Origin: Antedon bifida | Taxonomy: Eukaryota > Echinodermata > Crinoidea > Comatulida > Antedonidae | Direction: 5' to 3' | Length of the DNA stretch: 64,000 nucleotides | Assembly: GCA_963402885.1 (NCBI GenBank) | Contig: OY727094.1 | Span: 2,358,501-2,422,500, forward strand | In this document: piece by piece, positions 1 to 12,334 of the stretch | Numbering within the stretch: the first letter of the stretch is position 1 | Layout of the letters: every line of letters starts with the position of its first letter | Notes under the pieces: generated by a model | The model's database searches: none | What the model saw: the letters and a program-made list of their open reading frames with translations, nothing else | What the model was told of the DNA's origin: nothing | Translations under genes and position numbers: made by a program

Positions 1-174
1 CATGTTATTTGCATTGTGTAAGGTTTTAAACTTTAATGCAATATATGTAGAGGCTGACTGACGGATTTTTTTTCGGTGAGTGGGGATGGGCCTTATTCAC
101 ATCCGGGGATTAAACTCGCATGTACATTTTTATATACTTAACTTGGAATAATATTTTATATGTTTGTATTTGTA

Positions 175-252
175 GGTTAAATCGAGGGCCCTTAATGATT
201 CCTTCACTAGCTGGATAGGCCACCCTCATAAAAGGTAATAAATAAATAAACA
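175..252 (+). repeat. Non-LTR retrotransposon 3' tail (remnant)
   Basis: 'gggcccttaatgattcc...ggccaccctcataaaaggt' followed by an (AATA)n tail. Related tails occur at 41030-41105 and 57478-57545 ('gggccaccctggtaaaat..aataaataag'). Confidence 0.45.
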
Positions 253-2334
253 CCTGAAACTAAATTCTTAAAAATCTGGTTTGGATAAAGAAAGACATCG
301 ATACTATTCACACAACAGTGGTATCTGTAGGCCTTTCCATATATTGTTTGAAGGAGCATTTAGGCTATCAATAATCAAACGGCGGACCCCACTCTCTCGA
401 TCCGACCATGATGATGGGACAGTCTCAGAGATATTGACAGGGCGGTTTTCTGACGATTGGGGCTTTCTCTGAGAGGAAAAAGAATATGAAAAGGTTCAAA
501 GTGTATTACTCGCACACTCGCAAATTCGGGTATGTCTCGAGTGAGAATGATTACATTGTCGTATTCATTCCAAATCATACAATGTTCTTTAAGCCGTGAG
601 TATACAAGGTATTGGCTAAGTATAGCCTATACACTGGTCAGCATTTTTATGGACGTTTCTTTTTTTGCATTTTTATATACTCATTTAAAATTCATTTCTG
701 ATATCGATGTGAGAAATGACGGGTCTGATTTAAGTTTGACGCAAACGAGATTTTTTGACGCCGTTCGAATCATTTAGTTCAAAAACCTGTAATCATAAGC
801 GCCGCAAGATGTTTCTTACTATTGCGCCGTACATTGATCAAACGAATTTGTTAAAATGATTTGCAGTTTAGTGAAATTGGTTTTCCATATAAATAGAAAT
901 CTGCCTTGTCGACGTTCAACGAGGGGTGGTTGCCTATGGCTTTGAAATTAACAAGGATTTTGACTCGATAAGCGAGAAGAGAAAATCGTTCGATTGAGAA
1001 ATATATCGCCGCAAGGAACGCGTTTTGCTAGCGTTTACTAAGCCGTGACTGCAATAGCACTCGCGCATGACTGTCACACAGAACACTACTCGAATCTCTA
1101 TTAAAAATCTACATAAAGAAAGATATTGGAAATTTCCATGTAATCACTGTTAATCTGACATAAAATCACGGTGAATCGAAGCTAAACATTGACTTGACGA
1201 CGACAAACTGGCCTACGGCAAGCAAACACAAAGACAAACAGAATGAAGGCAATTTTCTTCAATATAGGCGAGCAAATAAGAACCACGCGCCACTATTTGA
1301 ACGGCGAACGAACGTGAAAAATAGACGAACACAATGATTAAAATAGCTTTGTAGCCGTAGGCATAGATAAAAAGGGATAGGCATTAAAGCCTTCCAAAAT
1401 CAACACAAAAAACGTGAAAATGTATGTAACCATTATCAGTCATATTTGTATGATCATATTACATGTTTACAACCAAGGTATACGAGATTTGTTGTCTGAG
1501 CGCTCCATAAATGTCATCTACATTTAAGGGTGAACAGCCCACACGGATTATATCTAATTTATAATCCAAAAAACAGTTGAATATGAAAAACATGTTAAGA
1601 ATATTTGACGAGAAATTACTGACATTATAAATCAAGTATCGTTCATCAATGTTTCTTTTTGATATCATGTTTTAGTATTGCTTGCTGCGAATTTAACTTA
1701 CTTTTTAAAACAGAAACTTTCTTTGAAATACACGTCGTATAGTAAGCGCAGGATCATTGCAGTTTTTAAGACATTCAAATAAAATAAATTATACAATACT
1801 GATTTTACTAGGCCTAAACATATTTACTGTAAAGTGTTACACGTCAGGCTAATGCACGGAGGAAGAAAAGCTCTGCGATTCGTTTGATCCCAATTCGAGA
1901 AACTTCGAATAAAAATTAGCTGTTGAAATTAATTTACGGTACGTTTTAACATCAATTTGGTTTAAATAGGCCTAAGCACCGGTAATATAAAAACAATTCT
2001 CATAAATATAATTTGAAACCATAAATACATAATTTAAATGCCCTTACCTGTTTATGATAGTGATGCGTCAGCACCTTTTCTTTCTGGTGTAAATTACGTA
2101 AATATTTCTGGAAAAGACATCAATTATTTTTCTGAAGACAAAACAATAAGGAATATAATTTAGTCAAGTTTAATTTGTTTAACGAATTATTATTTATTTT
2201 GAGTAAAAAAAATGTGATTCTGCGTGAATCAACCGTGAATCATCTGCACGTTTGATTATTACGGTATAGTTTTTAACGCACGCAATTACGTCAGCGCGCC
2301 GTCAACACGCGTTACGTTTTAGTGTTTTATTCTT
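253..2334. other. Non-coding, mostly unique DNA
   Basis: Short spurious reading frames only. From about 780 to 1380 the sequence contains more CpG and is non-repetitive; it could be regulatory. Nothing recognised. Confidence 0.4.
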
Positions 2335-2502
2335 AAGCTCTGTCCACACTATCAAACTTTATGTGACAAAAACATGTGATGTGTCCATATATGGACATGA
2401 TGATGTCATATCACTACCATATTTGGATATCGCTACCATGTTTGGGCATGATCACACTTTTTTTTGTCAAACTAGTTTGATATAAGTGTAGACAGAGTTT
2501 AA
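2335..2502 (+). mobile_element. MITE-A copy 1
   Basis: About 165-bp non-autonomous element with terminal inverted repeats close to AGCTCTGTCTACACTATCAA. Orientation '+' is defined here as the left end reading '..aaactttatgtgacaaaaa' and the right end '..tttgtcaaactagtttgatag'. Flanks are TTAA-like. The interior reads '..cccatatatggacatgatgatgtcatatcactaccatatttggg..'. This copy contains CCATATATGG and CCATATTTGG. Confidence 0.9.
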
Positions 2503-3271
2503 CTTTATTCTTAATTAGGACCATGGCAAAACTTAAACAAAGAATATTTTGCACGCATGAAGCTGAGTGTCATCTTTGATTGTACAATCATCTATAAAGT
2601 CGTTTTATTTAATACGTTCATTTCTATATTCGAATCATCTTGTAACCTGAAACCGTATAAATAGCAATCATTATCCTAGATGCATTTCACAATAATTTGC
2701 TACGAATAATCTCATGTCCGTGGAAACGCTAACAAAAACGCGTGCAGTGTAATATGTCGCCTACTGTCAACATTTATTCTATTCAAAATTCATAAATTTT
2801 CGCTTTCTTCGTTCCCTAATTTTCCCTAAAACTCATGTTACTGATTTCTTATTGGTATTATATTTCAACCATCGATCGCTTATTTCATTTTAGTTTAGAG
2901 AGCCTGACGTTAATCGATCTAAGTGTTTTCTCATCCGCCATAGATTGTCACATTTAATCAATTTTCCGATATTGTATACATATTTTTTTTTGTTACACTG
3001 ACGAGTCGTGTAAGCAGCACGAATAACGACACCCGCTAAACATCACACCCAAAGGACGAGTCCTGCGTTTTCAATGACAAAATAACGAACGGTTTAATGA
3101 ACGTTTCATGCTGAAATGCATTATAAGTAAACATAATACTTCGACTTAAGTCGCATAATCATTTTAGAAACTTCGAATATGAATCGTAACCTGGTTGTAA
3201 TCATGCACAAATAAATGGGTTTCTCCGTGTTGTGAGATACTCACCACCACCTTATTTTCTACCAAGGCGCT

Positions 3272-3417
3272 AAAGCTCTGTCTACACTATCAAAAAACGT
3301 GATGTGCTAATATTAATGGACATGATGATGTCATATCACTACCATATTTAAGCATTATCACTACCATATTTGGCCACATCAAACATGTTTTGTCAAACTA
3401 GTTTGATCTAGTGTAGA
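3272..3417 (+). mobile_element. MITE-A copy 2 (right end damaged)
   Basis: Left end is intact; the right inverted repeat breaks off in 'agtgtagattc'. The interior lacks part of the first CArG region. Confidence 0.85.
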
Positions 3418-3496
3418 TTCTTTTCTTAAAAATTAGAAAACAAAAATATGTTTCAAAATAGCCTAAAACAAGAATTTTAACCTAAACATGAATGTA

Positions 3497-3621
3497 AAGC
3501 TTGGTTCCCACTAGGACGCAACGAACCATAAGCGTAACACAAATATTTTAAGTAATTTGACCAATCACGTCACGTTGCGCTGCTTATGTTCTTGCATTTC
3601 GCCCAAGTGGGAACCAAGCTT
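3497..3621. mobile_element. MITE-B copy 1 (complete)
   Basis: Ends AAGCTTGGTTCCCACT and AGTGGGAACCAAGCTT are perfect inverted repeats. The interior has 'gcgtaacacaaatatt' and 'ttgaccaatcac'. Partial relatives lie at 5057, 11246, 12098 and 19663. Confidence 0.85.
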
Positions 3622-5056
3622 ATACGGTAACTCGAGCGGAAGAAAAGGTTATTACTACACATATGCCCTTGTTTTCTTATACTTACAATCTAAAATACAT
3701 CGTTAGCAATGTATCACTAACTATTGATTTGTCTTAATTAAGTTCATAATTAACTAAACCTCAATAATTAGGCAGTCGCTGAGGCGTTCCTATAAAATAA
3801 TCAGTTCACGCGAAGCGTATCTAAATATCAAATCCTCAGTTTTAATTTCTCATAAATAATTACGGGTTTCTTTAACGTAAACACAACACGATTTCTCTGC
3901 GGGTTGTTGCTTATGAATTTATTTATTAAATTGCTAAACGCATTAGCACAAAAGCTGATAGAATTTAACACATGATGATCTACCATCAGTAATAATATAA
4001 CACTGTGTAAACACAACGATTAGCTTCCCGACAGAACTGATAATAAAGGAAATTGGAAATTATCAGTTTTGTTATGATAATCAAAATTAGACGGAGTTTG
4101 ACTCGACAAAATGCACACACAAAATACCCGCAAAGATTATAATTGTACAATAAATGCATATATATATAATGCTGTATATAATTAATTATAATATAATAAT
4201 GTATTAGGTATTTATTTTGTATAAGTAAAAGTACACATGGCGACCGTATTTCGCAATCGTATCATTCCGCCGAGATGATGACGTATTTCCGGTTAACCCC
4301 ATTCCCATCTTCTGCCAAACTGGCAGAAAATTAACAGGGAACCCGGTACATCATGGGGTACGATACACATGGCCTAAGAAATGAATGATATTCATGAAAC
4401 ATGTTGAATATTATAAAAAATGGTATCGATATCAGGACTGGTTAACTTATAGGCCTACTGTAGGTCTACTACGGAATTGTAGGCCATAATGAATACATAC
4501 CGCACGGATTCATCATGTAGGCCCTACTTGGTATTGGCATGTACGGTACCTGCATGCTTAGTTAGCAGCCGTGGTTATCGAATAATAGCTAACTCGATCT
4601 AAACCGCCCTCTTCAGTAAATTATCACAATAAGTTAATTGGTTGTTCATCACATCGAATAATGCGATTATAAAACAAATAAGTAGTAGCATGATACGATA
4701 CACACCTCACTTGATTAAACCTGGGAATTGCTATTAACAATTCCCAAACGTAAACACACTATTTAACATCTCAATACAATATACGGTACTAACGACACTC
4801 TGACAGGCGTCTTATACATCAGTTTAGTCTGTCGTCTGATGAAGTGTACGCGCAACCTTTACGTCCAATGGGATTGCTTATCAATTATTCAAATATTCGC
4901 TTATTCAATTCAATTCAATTCAACTAAACATTTATTTCTTCCTTCAATAAAATTAGGTAATCATAACAAATTCAAGTAAAATATAAAACATGTCAGTTGA
5001 TTTTGTGTTTTAATAAGAATGTTTATTTAAGCTTCGAATAAATGTTTGTTGAATGT
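3622..5056. other. Non-coding DNA with simple repeats
   Basis: No gene. 4899-4960 is a (TTCAA)n run followed by 'ctaaacatttatttcttccttcaataaa', typical of a non-LTR 3' end on the minus strand. 4315-4327 is a small hairpin (ctgccaaactggcag). Confidence 0.4.
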
Positions 5057-5185
5057 AAGCTTGATTCCCACGCAAGACGCAGCGCAAGGACGTAAGTGCA
5101 ACGCAAGCGAGTTGACCAATCACAAGCGACAGTTCAGATAATCCATCGTTTGTGATTGGTCAAATTGGTGTGGCGGTGTGTTTTA
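5057..5185. mobile_element. MITE-B relative, truncated
   Basis: Begins 'aagcttgattcccacgcaag' and shares 'gttgaccaatcacaagcg' and 'tgattggtcaaatt' with the 3497 copy. The right end is lost. Confidence 0.65.
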
Positions 5186-5397
5186 AAACGTACCAGGAGG
5201 CCAGTAAAAACTGACACCCAACGTTATTATTATAGAACAATAATGAAATGGTAATAAAAACTCTATTAATAAACTTTCTTATTTCCACAGAATTTAATTT
5301 TATCCGAATTTACCTAAATTTATCGCCATAATTCAGTGGTCGCGTGAAAGTCGTTAATTAGTAGTTATATGAGACACGTGTGTATAATAAGCAGAGT

Positions 5398-5756
5398 ATT
5401 TTATTTATTTTATTTTATGTCTTTAGGCAATGTGGCCAAGGATTACCAATAGTGAATTAATCACTGTCCTATCAGATAGGTGGTAATCCCCCTGATACAG
5501 GGGCTATTGTGTGAACCAGTTCACCGGGGTAACCCCCTACTCTTTTTCGAATAATGAACTGGGTTCTTTAAAGTACACACAGGTTATAACTGTGTACACT
5601 GGACCTACGGTTTATAGTCCTTATCCGATAAGACTTGTTCCACCACCAGAACTAGGAGCGAGTCGGCCTCGAACCCTTGCCGATGTTGTTGTTGGCTCTT
5701 TAGGTACGGTAAACGGCGCCCCTGCCTTAACCGCTCGGCCATATGACTCATAGAGT
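5398..5756 (-). mobile_element. tRNA-derived SINE, near full length
   Basis: On the minus strand it starts with a tRNA-Ser/Leu-like head. The A box region 'tggccgagcggttaaggc' is at 5724-5741 and the B box 'gggttcgaggccg' at 5664-5676. A body ('gataaggactataaaccgta', 'ctttaaagaaccc', 'gggggttaccccggtg') follows, and then an (AAATA)n tail near 5400. The body recurs at 23494-23772. It resembles the shared central domains of metazoan SINE superfamilies, but I cannot assign which one. Confidence 0.75.
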
Positions 5757-5892
5757 AGAGTAGATCATTGATATGGATTCCTAACTTGATTACAGTTGAA
5801 TTATTAGACATGCAGCGTTGATCTGACGATAAAACTCCGTCATCATACCGGCAAGTTACATAACGCTTGGTGGTTCCTTTATGAAAAAAATA

Positions 5893-6146
5893 GGATGAGG
5901 AGGAAGAGCAGGAGGAGGGGCAGGAGGAGGAGCAGGAGGAGGAGCAGGAGGAGGAGGAGAAAAAAGAGGAGGAGGGGAGGAGCAGGAAGAGAAGAAGGAG
6001 GAGGGACAGGAGGAGCAGAGGGGCTGGAAGAGGGTTATGAGGAGGAACAGAAGAAGGAGGAGCAGGAGAAAAAGAAGGAGGAGGAGGGGCATGAGGAGGA
6101 GGAACAGAAGAAGGAGGAGGGACAAGAGGAGGAGCTGGAGGGGGGA
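5893..6146 (+). repeat. Polypurine (GGA)n-rich tract
   Basis: About 250 bp almost wholly purine on the plus strand, built from GGA and GAA units with G3-G4 runs. The open frames across it are low-complexity artefacts, not genes. Confidence 0.9.
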
Positions 6147-8016
6147 TGACGGAAGAGGATTCGTCGCAGGATTGGTAGATAGTTTTCGATTTGAGACGAC
6201 CTATGACCCTTCCATTGTGCGCATGCGGGAACACTAAAAAGTGCTACCTTAGTAACGAGACAAAGCGTCAGTGAAATATCGTTATCTTGTGACAAACCAT
6301 TTCATTATCACTGATAACACGATGTTTGTCAATAAATATTGTTATTACTGTATTATATTATTTATTATCAGGAGCAAACTGGGACCAAGTGCTACAAAAT
6401 GGAGCTTTTAACAAACCAACTTACCATTTCTTAATTAACTCTCTTTTTGGCTTAATTTATAAATGTTTTGGCCTATAATTGTGGTTATACTGCTTGCCTC
6501 AAACGATAATGATGACGTAATTTCATAAAATGTTACATCCAGTACGGTATCTATAAAATGCACATACATTACCATACTAAAGTGCAATATAATAATATAA
6601 TATAAATATTTTTAAATTATAAATATTAATTATATTTGCTCATTATAATTATACTGTTTCACTGCCAAAAATAATTAAGTGTATTTTCGCAAATTTGCAT
6701 GTTACATGAGACAATTTCAATAGACAGAATGCAAATTTAAAAAGAAATACAACCTTTTGTAGTGTTTGACACTTTACCGGTACCTGTATCATAAGTCACG
6801 CTGATTAACTAATTATAACAATATTATTGCATTCATTTTATAGATATTTTGTACATTGTTTCTATTAATAAATGTATTATGAATTAGTCTATACAGCTCT
6901 AGTTTAATATTAGTAGTAAAAAGATAAATATTTTGGCACATGTGGCGTTTCATACGTATACTATTTGAGCTTGAAAAAATCGAAAAGCCGACTGGTGGAC
7001 TAACATAAAAAAAAAACTACATACTTGGGGGTAAGTATAATTATTAATATGCAACACTGCTGATAATGACGTCATAGATCAAATATGTGCTGATGATGTC
7101 CATTTAAAATTCACAAACCTTTACAAAATATTTAATTTATTTTTAAATACCTCGATAATTTGGCAAATCTGGTGCACATAAATAGAAATATTGAGCTGGT
7201 GAGAAAAAACAATATTTGTCTAGATAAAATATTGCGGGCAAGAAAGTTCTACAGAATTCGTTTCGTTCTCGTTTATCTATATTTGTAATACTAAAACAAC
7301 AATATTAATTCAAACTCAACTGTCTGGTGTGTATATTATACGATATTTAAATCCAATCAAAATACAAGACAAAGCAAAAGGTCTGCGGTCTACAAAAATG
7401 TAATACAAATTAAGTTTAATTCAAACCTTTACAAAACATAAACTAATATCAGGTTCTTTTGCATTGATTTCCATGTTAATTTAAACCTGTAATATAACGG
7501 CTATCGATCACCTATTATAAAAACATAAACATGTTAGTCATGTTAAACGTTAAAGTTTAAATTAATTATCTCCCTATTCAAACGAAATATCACGAACTGA
7601 GAACAAATTAAATTATATTGAATCAAAATGTGATTTAACATAATATAAGTTAAGTTGATCTACCGAAAGCTATCGTTAATTTAATTTAAATAATAACATT
7701 TTAAAAATACAAAAGGAAAGCCAAGGCGCGGGCGCGGGTATTTTATAATCATTATCAAGCGATAAGAAGGCCTCAGAACAAACGACACACTTAATTCATT
7801 TCTTTTATAGTTTTAGTGGCGTGGCTTGTTAGATCATCCTCAACTTTCGCACGTGAAATTGCCAACAATTACGTAATATATTTTTCCATGCATTTTAATT
7901 ACAAGTAATTTATAATTCCCAGCAATGTTTTAACTGTATATATGAACTGTATATGTGACTGTGCAATTTGGTAGTAGTCACTCTCATACTGTACATTTAA
8001 AAGTAACACATCCAAA
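6147..8016. other. AT-rich non-coding DNA
   Basis: No gene, no clear transposon; scattered short A/T repeats. Confidence 0.4.
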
Positions 8017-8133
8017 TGCCAACTTTAAGTCAATGGCTACCAGATGTCTCTGTGAGACGGTTATTTGAACCAGAACCAGTACCAGTACCAGTAATTAAAC
8101 CACAACTTTCAACAACAATATTGGTCCATTAGC
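8017..8133 (+). CDS. Possible 38-residue small ORF
   Basis: ATG to TAG, 38 residues. Begins MPTLSQWLPDVSVRRLFEPE, then a PVPVPV stretch. The composition is less AT-biased than the flanks. No family, splice signals or partner are recognised; it could equally be a stray exon or chance. Confidence 0.15.
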
Positions 8134-8350
8134 CCATGTTTATCAATGGATTTCTGGTTAAATTTAATTATTTATTTTATTTTCTGTTTCGGCAAATGTT
8201 AATAACTTTATTAAAAATGCAAAATAAGCTATTCGAAATTGGGCCATTAGCTCATTATCAATGTATTTCTGGTTACATTTAATGTTTTTATTTCATCTTT
8301 TGTTTCGGCAAACGTTAATAACTTAAAAATACAAAAATAAAGCTATTCGA
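8122..8350. repeat. Direct tandem duplication, about 113 bp
   Basis: Two diverged copies (about 8122-8240 and 8241-8350) share 'ccattagc', 'atcaatg.atttctggtta', 'gtttcggcaaa.gttaataact' and 'agctattcga'. Confidence 0.7.
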
Positions 8351-8823
8351 ATTTAGTGTATGAGCATTTCGGTAAACTGCTTTATCTCACACACCGTATT
8401 TAGTCGCTTGGCAAGAAACAGGCACGCAGTTTATTGTCTCTAGACTTTACGGGAAGATCGCCTTGGTTTTTAGGCAGCTTGAATTAAAACAAGAGTATAA
8501 AACACATGTTGTCGTGTATGATGACGAATAATATTTGTGTCATCACAAAGTTGTAAATCAATGGCCTAAGGAAAATCTTCTCCTATTACGAGAGAGATCG
8601 GGTTATGATTTTTGATTAATTAGGTATTTTGATTTCAAACAAAGGAGTAACAATAGAGGGATGATTCCCGCTGGAATTCGTAATTGTTATCGTTATTTTA
8701 CATAAAACGAATATGCAAGCCTGGGGAAAAAATGTGAAACGTAAAGATTAAATTATTTAATGTATATTTATCAAAACAAATACTTAAAAGCAAAGTAGTT
8801 ATTGCCTTATTTTTAACGAAACG

Positions 8824-9056
8824 AGGGGATGTGATTGAGAAAGGTAATGGGTTGCTTTGGTTGGTAGATAATCAGCTAGGCCTAGCCTACAACTAACGTG
8901 TGAGAACTAACACATCGAAAACGTGAACCAGGCAAAGGGGATGTGATTGAGGAAGGTAATGGGTTGCTCTGGTGTGGTAGATAATTATTTTTAGAGGCCT
9001 AGGCCTAAAACTCGCGTTAAAACCAACATTCCGTAATGGTCCAAACGTGAACCATG
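8824..9056. repeat. Direct tandem duplication, about 114 bp
   Basis: Both copies contain 'ggggatgtgattgag', 'aaggtaatgggttgct', 'ggtagataat' and 'aacgtgaacca'. Each also has 'aggcctag'. Confidence 0.8.
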
Positions 9057-11245
9057 GTGAAATTGGTCGCAACATTAGTTACATTCACAAAGTAGGACGC
9101 AACTGAAATTCATCGTTACGTCTCTTAGAAAAACTGTATTAACAGAAATGTCAAATAAAAACAAACTTCAGAGCGTTTCGATCATCAACCCAAAGGTACC
9201 ACTGATAGTAATCTATCAAAATTACATAAATATGAACAGATCGTGATTGCTTTTAGACAGTTTATATATTTTATGATGACGGGTATCGAAGTCGATATGT
9301 AGGTCGGTGTAACCCCTGTTTTGTAACCCGAATTCTGTATCAGCCCAAATTCCAGAGGACCTCCCAAATAAGCATAAATTTGAAGAACACGATGATATGC
9401 GATCGGCAACCGTGACATTACTGTGTGGACACATCGGACAGCAGGTCGTAACTTTACGTCCAGCCGCCAACAACACGACTGGCTACATTGAGACTAAACA
9501 ACTAATAACTCATTTGCATACTATACGCTTGATACGCAGACGAGAAGTCGCAACAAAAATGGGGTAAAAAAATCAATCACAATTCGCGTAAATCAAGAAA
9601 AGAAGACCAATAATATATTCAGGTTCTCTCTTTTTTTTAATTACACAGAAATTTCTCAACTTTTATGGCGACAATGGACGCAATTTTTCTTTTAAACGAC
9701 TAAGTAACGGTCATAATATGTTTGTCTGGCTTAAATACGTCAGACTTTGACGACAGACGATCATAGGCGATTTGCAGAAAGTTACAATTTTGGCGCCAAT
9801 CATCACACATTGACAAAATAATCTTTAACAAAAATTGTTTGCAAGAATTCAACAAAATCTTATACAAATAGCCTTACATGCACAATATAGGCCTATATAT
9901 CGATGCGCAATAAAAATTAAACTTTGAATCCAGACAACCATAACAATATAACGTGCATAACATGATATTTAACAGGCGACATTATATTCAATAATTGAAG
10001 AATTTTTTTTGTAAATGAATAAGCGAGAAAACACGTCACAATAATGTGTTTAAAGATTGAGAAAACGTGTAAGGTTTTTCACACATAAGTCTGCATAAAA
10101 ATACTCTTGTCAGACGATACAGTTATTGGCGTAATAATTAAGCCTACATCTAGTCACTACACAAATTGTAATCATCTTTTAGTTAGTAGACAAATCGCTT
10201 TGATAACTTGAGATATATTCGAACACGAACCGACGCTTAAAGGGAGCCAAACATATTTAATATAAAACATTGCGATGATTTACCGTACTTGCCGATCTAT
10301 TATTAAATTGTTTAAAATGAAAAAAAATATCAACTTTATAAACGTTGCGTTTCTCTTCGGACTATTTGCGAGTTCGGCAACCGAACAGTAAACTATGACG
10401 TCACGCGGATGAATACAACTAATCGATTTGCGGTAAAATCATCAGTTTGCGCCTGTTACGCGATGATTTTTTATCCAATAATAATTTTACATTTATCTGT
10501 GATTTCATTAAATCTCCTTGGTGACATTATTTTGATTTGCAATTCGTATAATAATTTTTTCATCTCTTTTTGATGAGCTTAGAATATGATCAAGAATCGT
10601 GAAATTCATTAGGGCAACACAATAGCAACAACCTTCACGCCACTTAAGGTCGCAATCTTCGCAGTATGGGGTGATATTCTTCAATATTTCTAACAATTAT
10701 ATTCATTTTTTATTACCACGATTTAAGAATGGTTTGAATAATTATTTTCCAAATATTTTAATTCGCACACAAACCTCGACAAAGGAAAAATAAAATCAAT
10801 ATTATTGAAAAAGATTCAGACAAAAACTTTAGGTAAACGTCGTCGTCATACGAAGAGAAACAAGCGAACAAAAGGCCACCGTATTAATAATATTTTATCT
10901 AAAGCTAAGACAACTATTACCGTCTAAAGTAAACATAAGTTTTTCGCACATTGCTTGACGAAAAAAGTGCTTGAATGTGAACCATTAAGTTATCTCACGC
11001 ACGACATTCACTAATATAACTAACCTAGTTTAATTAATTATTTTAATACAGAGCGTTCTATTTAACAGTCTCCTCCTAATATCGAGATCGTGTGAACAAT
11101 TATAGCATTGTAATTTGTTACATAATGGGTGTTTTACACAGAAGGATCATGTGTCAATGCTGAACATATATTTTCATTTTAATCTACAGAGAACCTCTAT
11201 TAAGGGGACACCTCAACAAAGTGTCCCAATGGATGTCTCTTAATG
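9057..11245. other. Non-coding, mostly unique, moderately CpG-containing DNA
   Basis: Overlapping short frames at 9185-9476 look spurious. The lack of recognisable repeats over 2 kb is unusual for this window and may indicate regulatory sequence. Confidence 0.35.
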
Positions 11246-11330
11246 CATGCGTAACACAAATATTTGACCAATCGCAAGCATCATACGAACTGCCGCCTGT
11301 GATTGGTCAAAGATTTGTGTTACGTCATAG
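11246..11330. mobile_element. MITE-B core, truncated
   Basis: Inverted arms 'gcgtaacacaaatatttgacc' type and 'ggtcaaagatttgtgttacg' around a short centre, as in the 3497 copy but without the AAGCTTGG ends. Confidence 0.65.
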
Positions 11331-11398
11331 AGCTGTATAGAAACTATATATGTTAAATGTAACATGATCTATATATATATTTTTTTTATACGCAGAAA

Positions 11399-11490
11399 GA
11401 GTCGTGAGTTACAACCCTAGGTCAGGATTGAACCCTGTACCTTGGGATTGGAAGGCAAGCATGTTAACCACCAAGATATCTCCACTACAT
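11399..11490 (-). mobile_element. tRNA-derived SINE head (fragment)
   Basis: Minus strand reads 'tcttggtggttaacatgctt' and, about 35 bases on, the B-box-like 'gggttcaatcctg'. Similar heads occur at 26150, 32620, 42226 and 42890. Confidence 0.55.
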
Positions 11491-12097
11491 CTGCATAATA
11501 TGTTCTTTATTTCGTTTACATAATCAAATTTAGAATAGAATTTAATTGATTGGCTATTGGTCAGCATAGATTTCAAAACGCAATAACGCGTCAACAACTA
11601 CGCTCATAATTCACAATAACGCGTCAACAACTCCGCGGACAGCACGTCACCTTTACCGACATGACCCGTGTAAAATCTAGTGCCACGCGTGAAAAACCGA
11701 TTTAGAATTTGTATGTAAATAAATTGTTATAATACGATACACGTAACGATTAGAATTGAAAATAGTAAATTAAAATTATCGATGCTGGGCAGATGAAATA
11801 CAATCATGACCTCAAATACACCACTTAATATGAATTTTTGAACTGTAAAATCATTTTTCTTTACTTTTTTGTTGTTATTAATAAGTGTTGTGTAGAAAGA
11901 TGGACGCGATACTGCGTAATCTCAAGTTGATAATATTAAATATAAAATAATACTTATTTATGATAAATTGACAATAAGTAAGAATAAAATTGCGTTCTCA
12001 ATGCATTATATCCTTTAAATTAATGTTATTGTAAAATGTTTGTTTGTATAAATATGTGTTCACACAATTCACACTGTATAATTTAGGCCTAATGGAG

Positions 12098-12334
12098 CGT
12101 TATACAGATAATTCGTTCCTCGCTTGTGATTCGTCAAAATAAATCTGTAAAGCTCTGTCTAACACTATCAAACTAGTTTGACAAAAAATGCGTGGTGTGC
12201 CCAAATATGGTAGTGATATGACATCATCGTGTCCATGGGCACATCACATTTTGTTTCACATAAAGTTTAATAGTGTAGAAAAAGCTTTACGCGTACGTTC
12301 TTGTTTTGCGTCCTAAAGTGGGAGCCAAGCACAA
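12098..12334. mobile_element. MITE-B relative split by a MITE-A insertion
   Basis: 'cgcttgtgattcgtcaaaat' before and 'gcgtcctaaagtgggagcca' after are the two sides of a MITE-B-like element. The MITE-A copy at 12149-12287 sits between them. Confidence 0.6.
12149..12287 (-). mobile_element. MITE-A copy 3 (nested)
   Basis: Reverse orientation (left end '..aaactagtttgacaaaaa'). Inserted in a MITE-B-like element; carries CCAAATATGG, a CArG box. Confidence 0.88.

Noticed and set aside
5660..5756. Functional tRNA-Ser/Leu gene
   Set aside because: A and B boxes are present but the arms do not fold into a full tRNA and the sequence continues into a SINE body.
5605..6234. 209-codon minus-strand frame and overlapping Arg/Glu- or Pro/Ser-rich frames
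   Set aside because: They run through the polypurine tract and a SINE in several frames at once; low-complexity artefacts.
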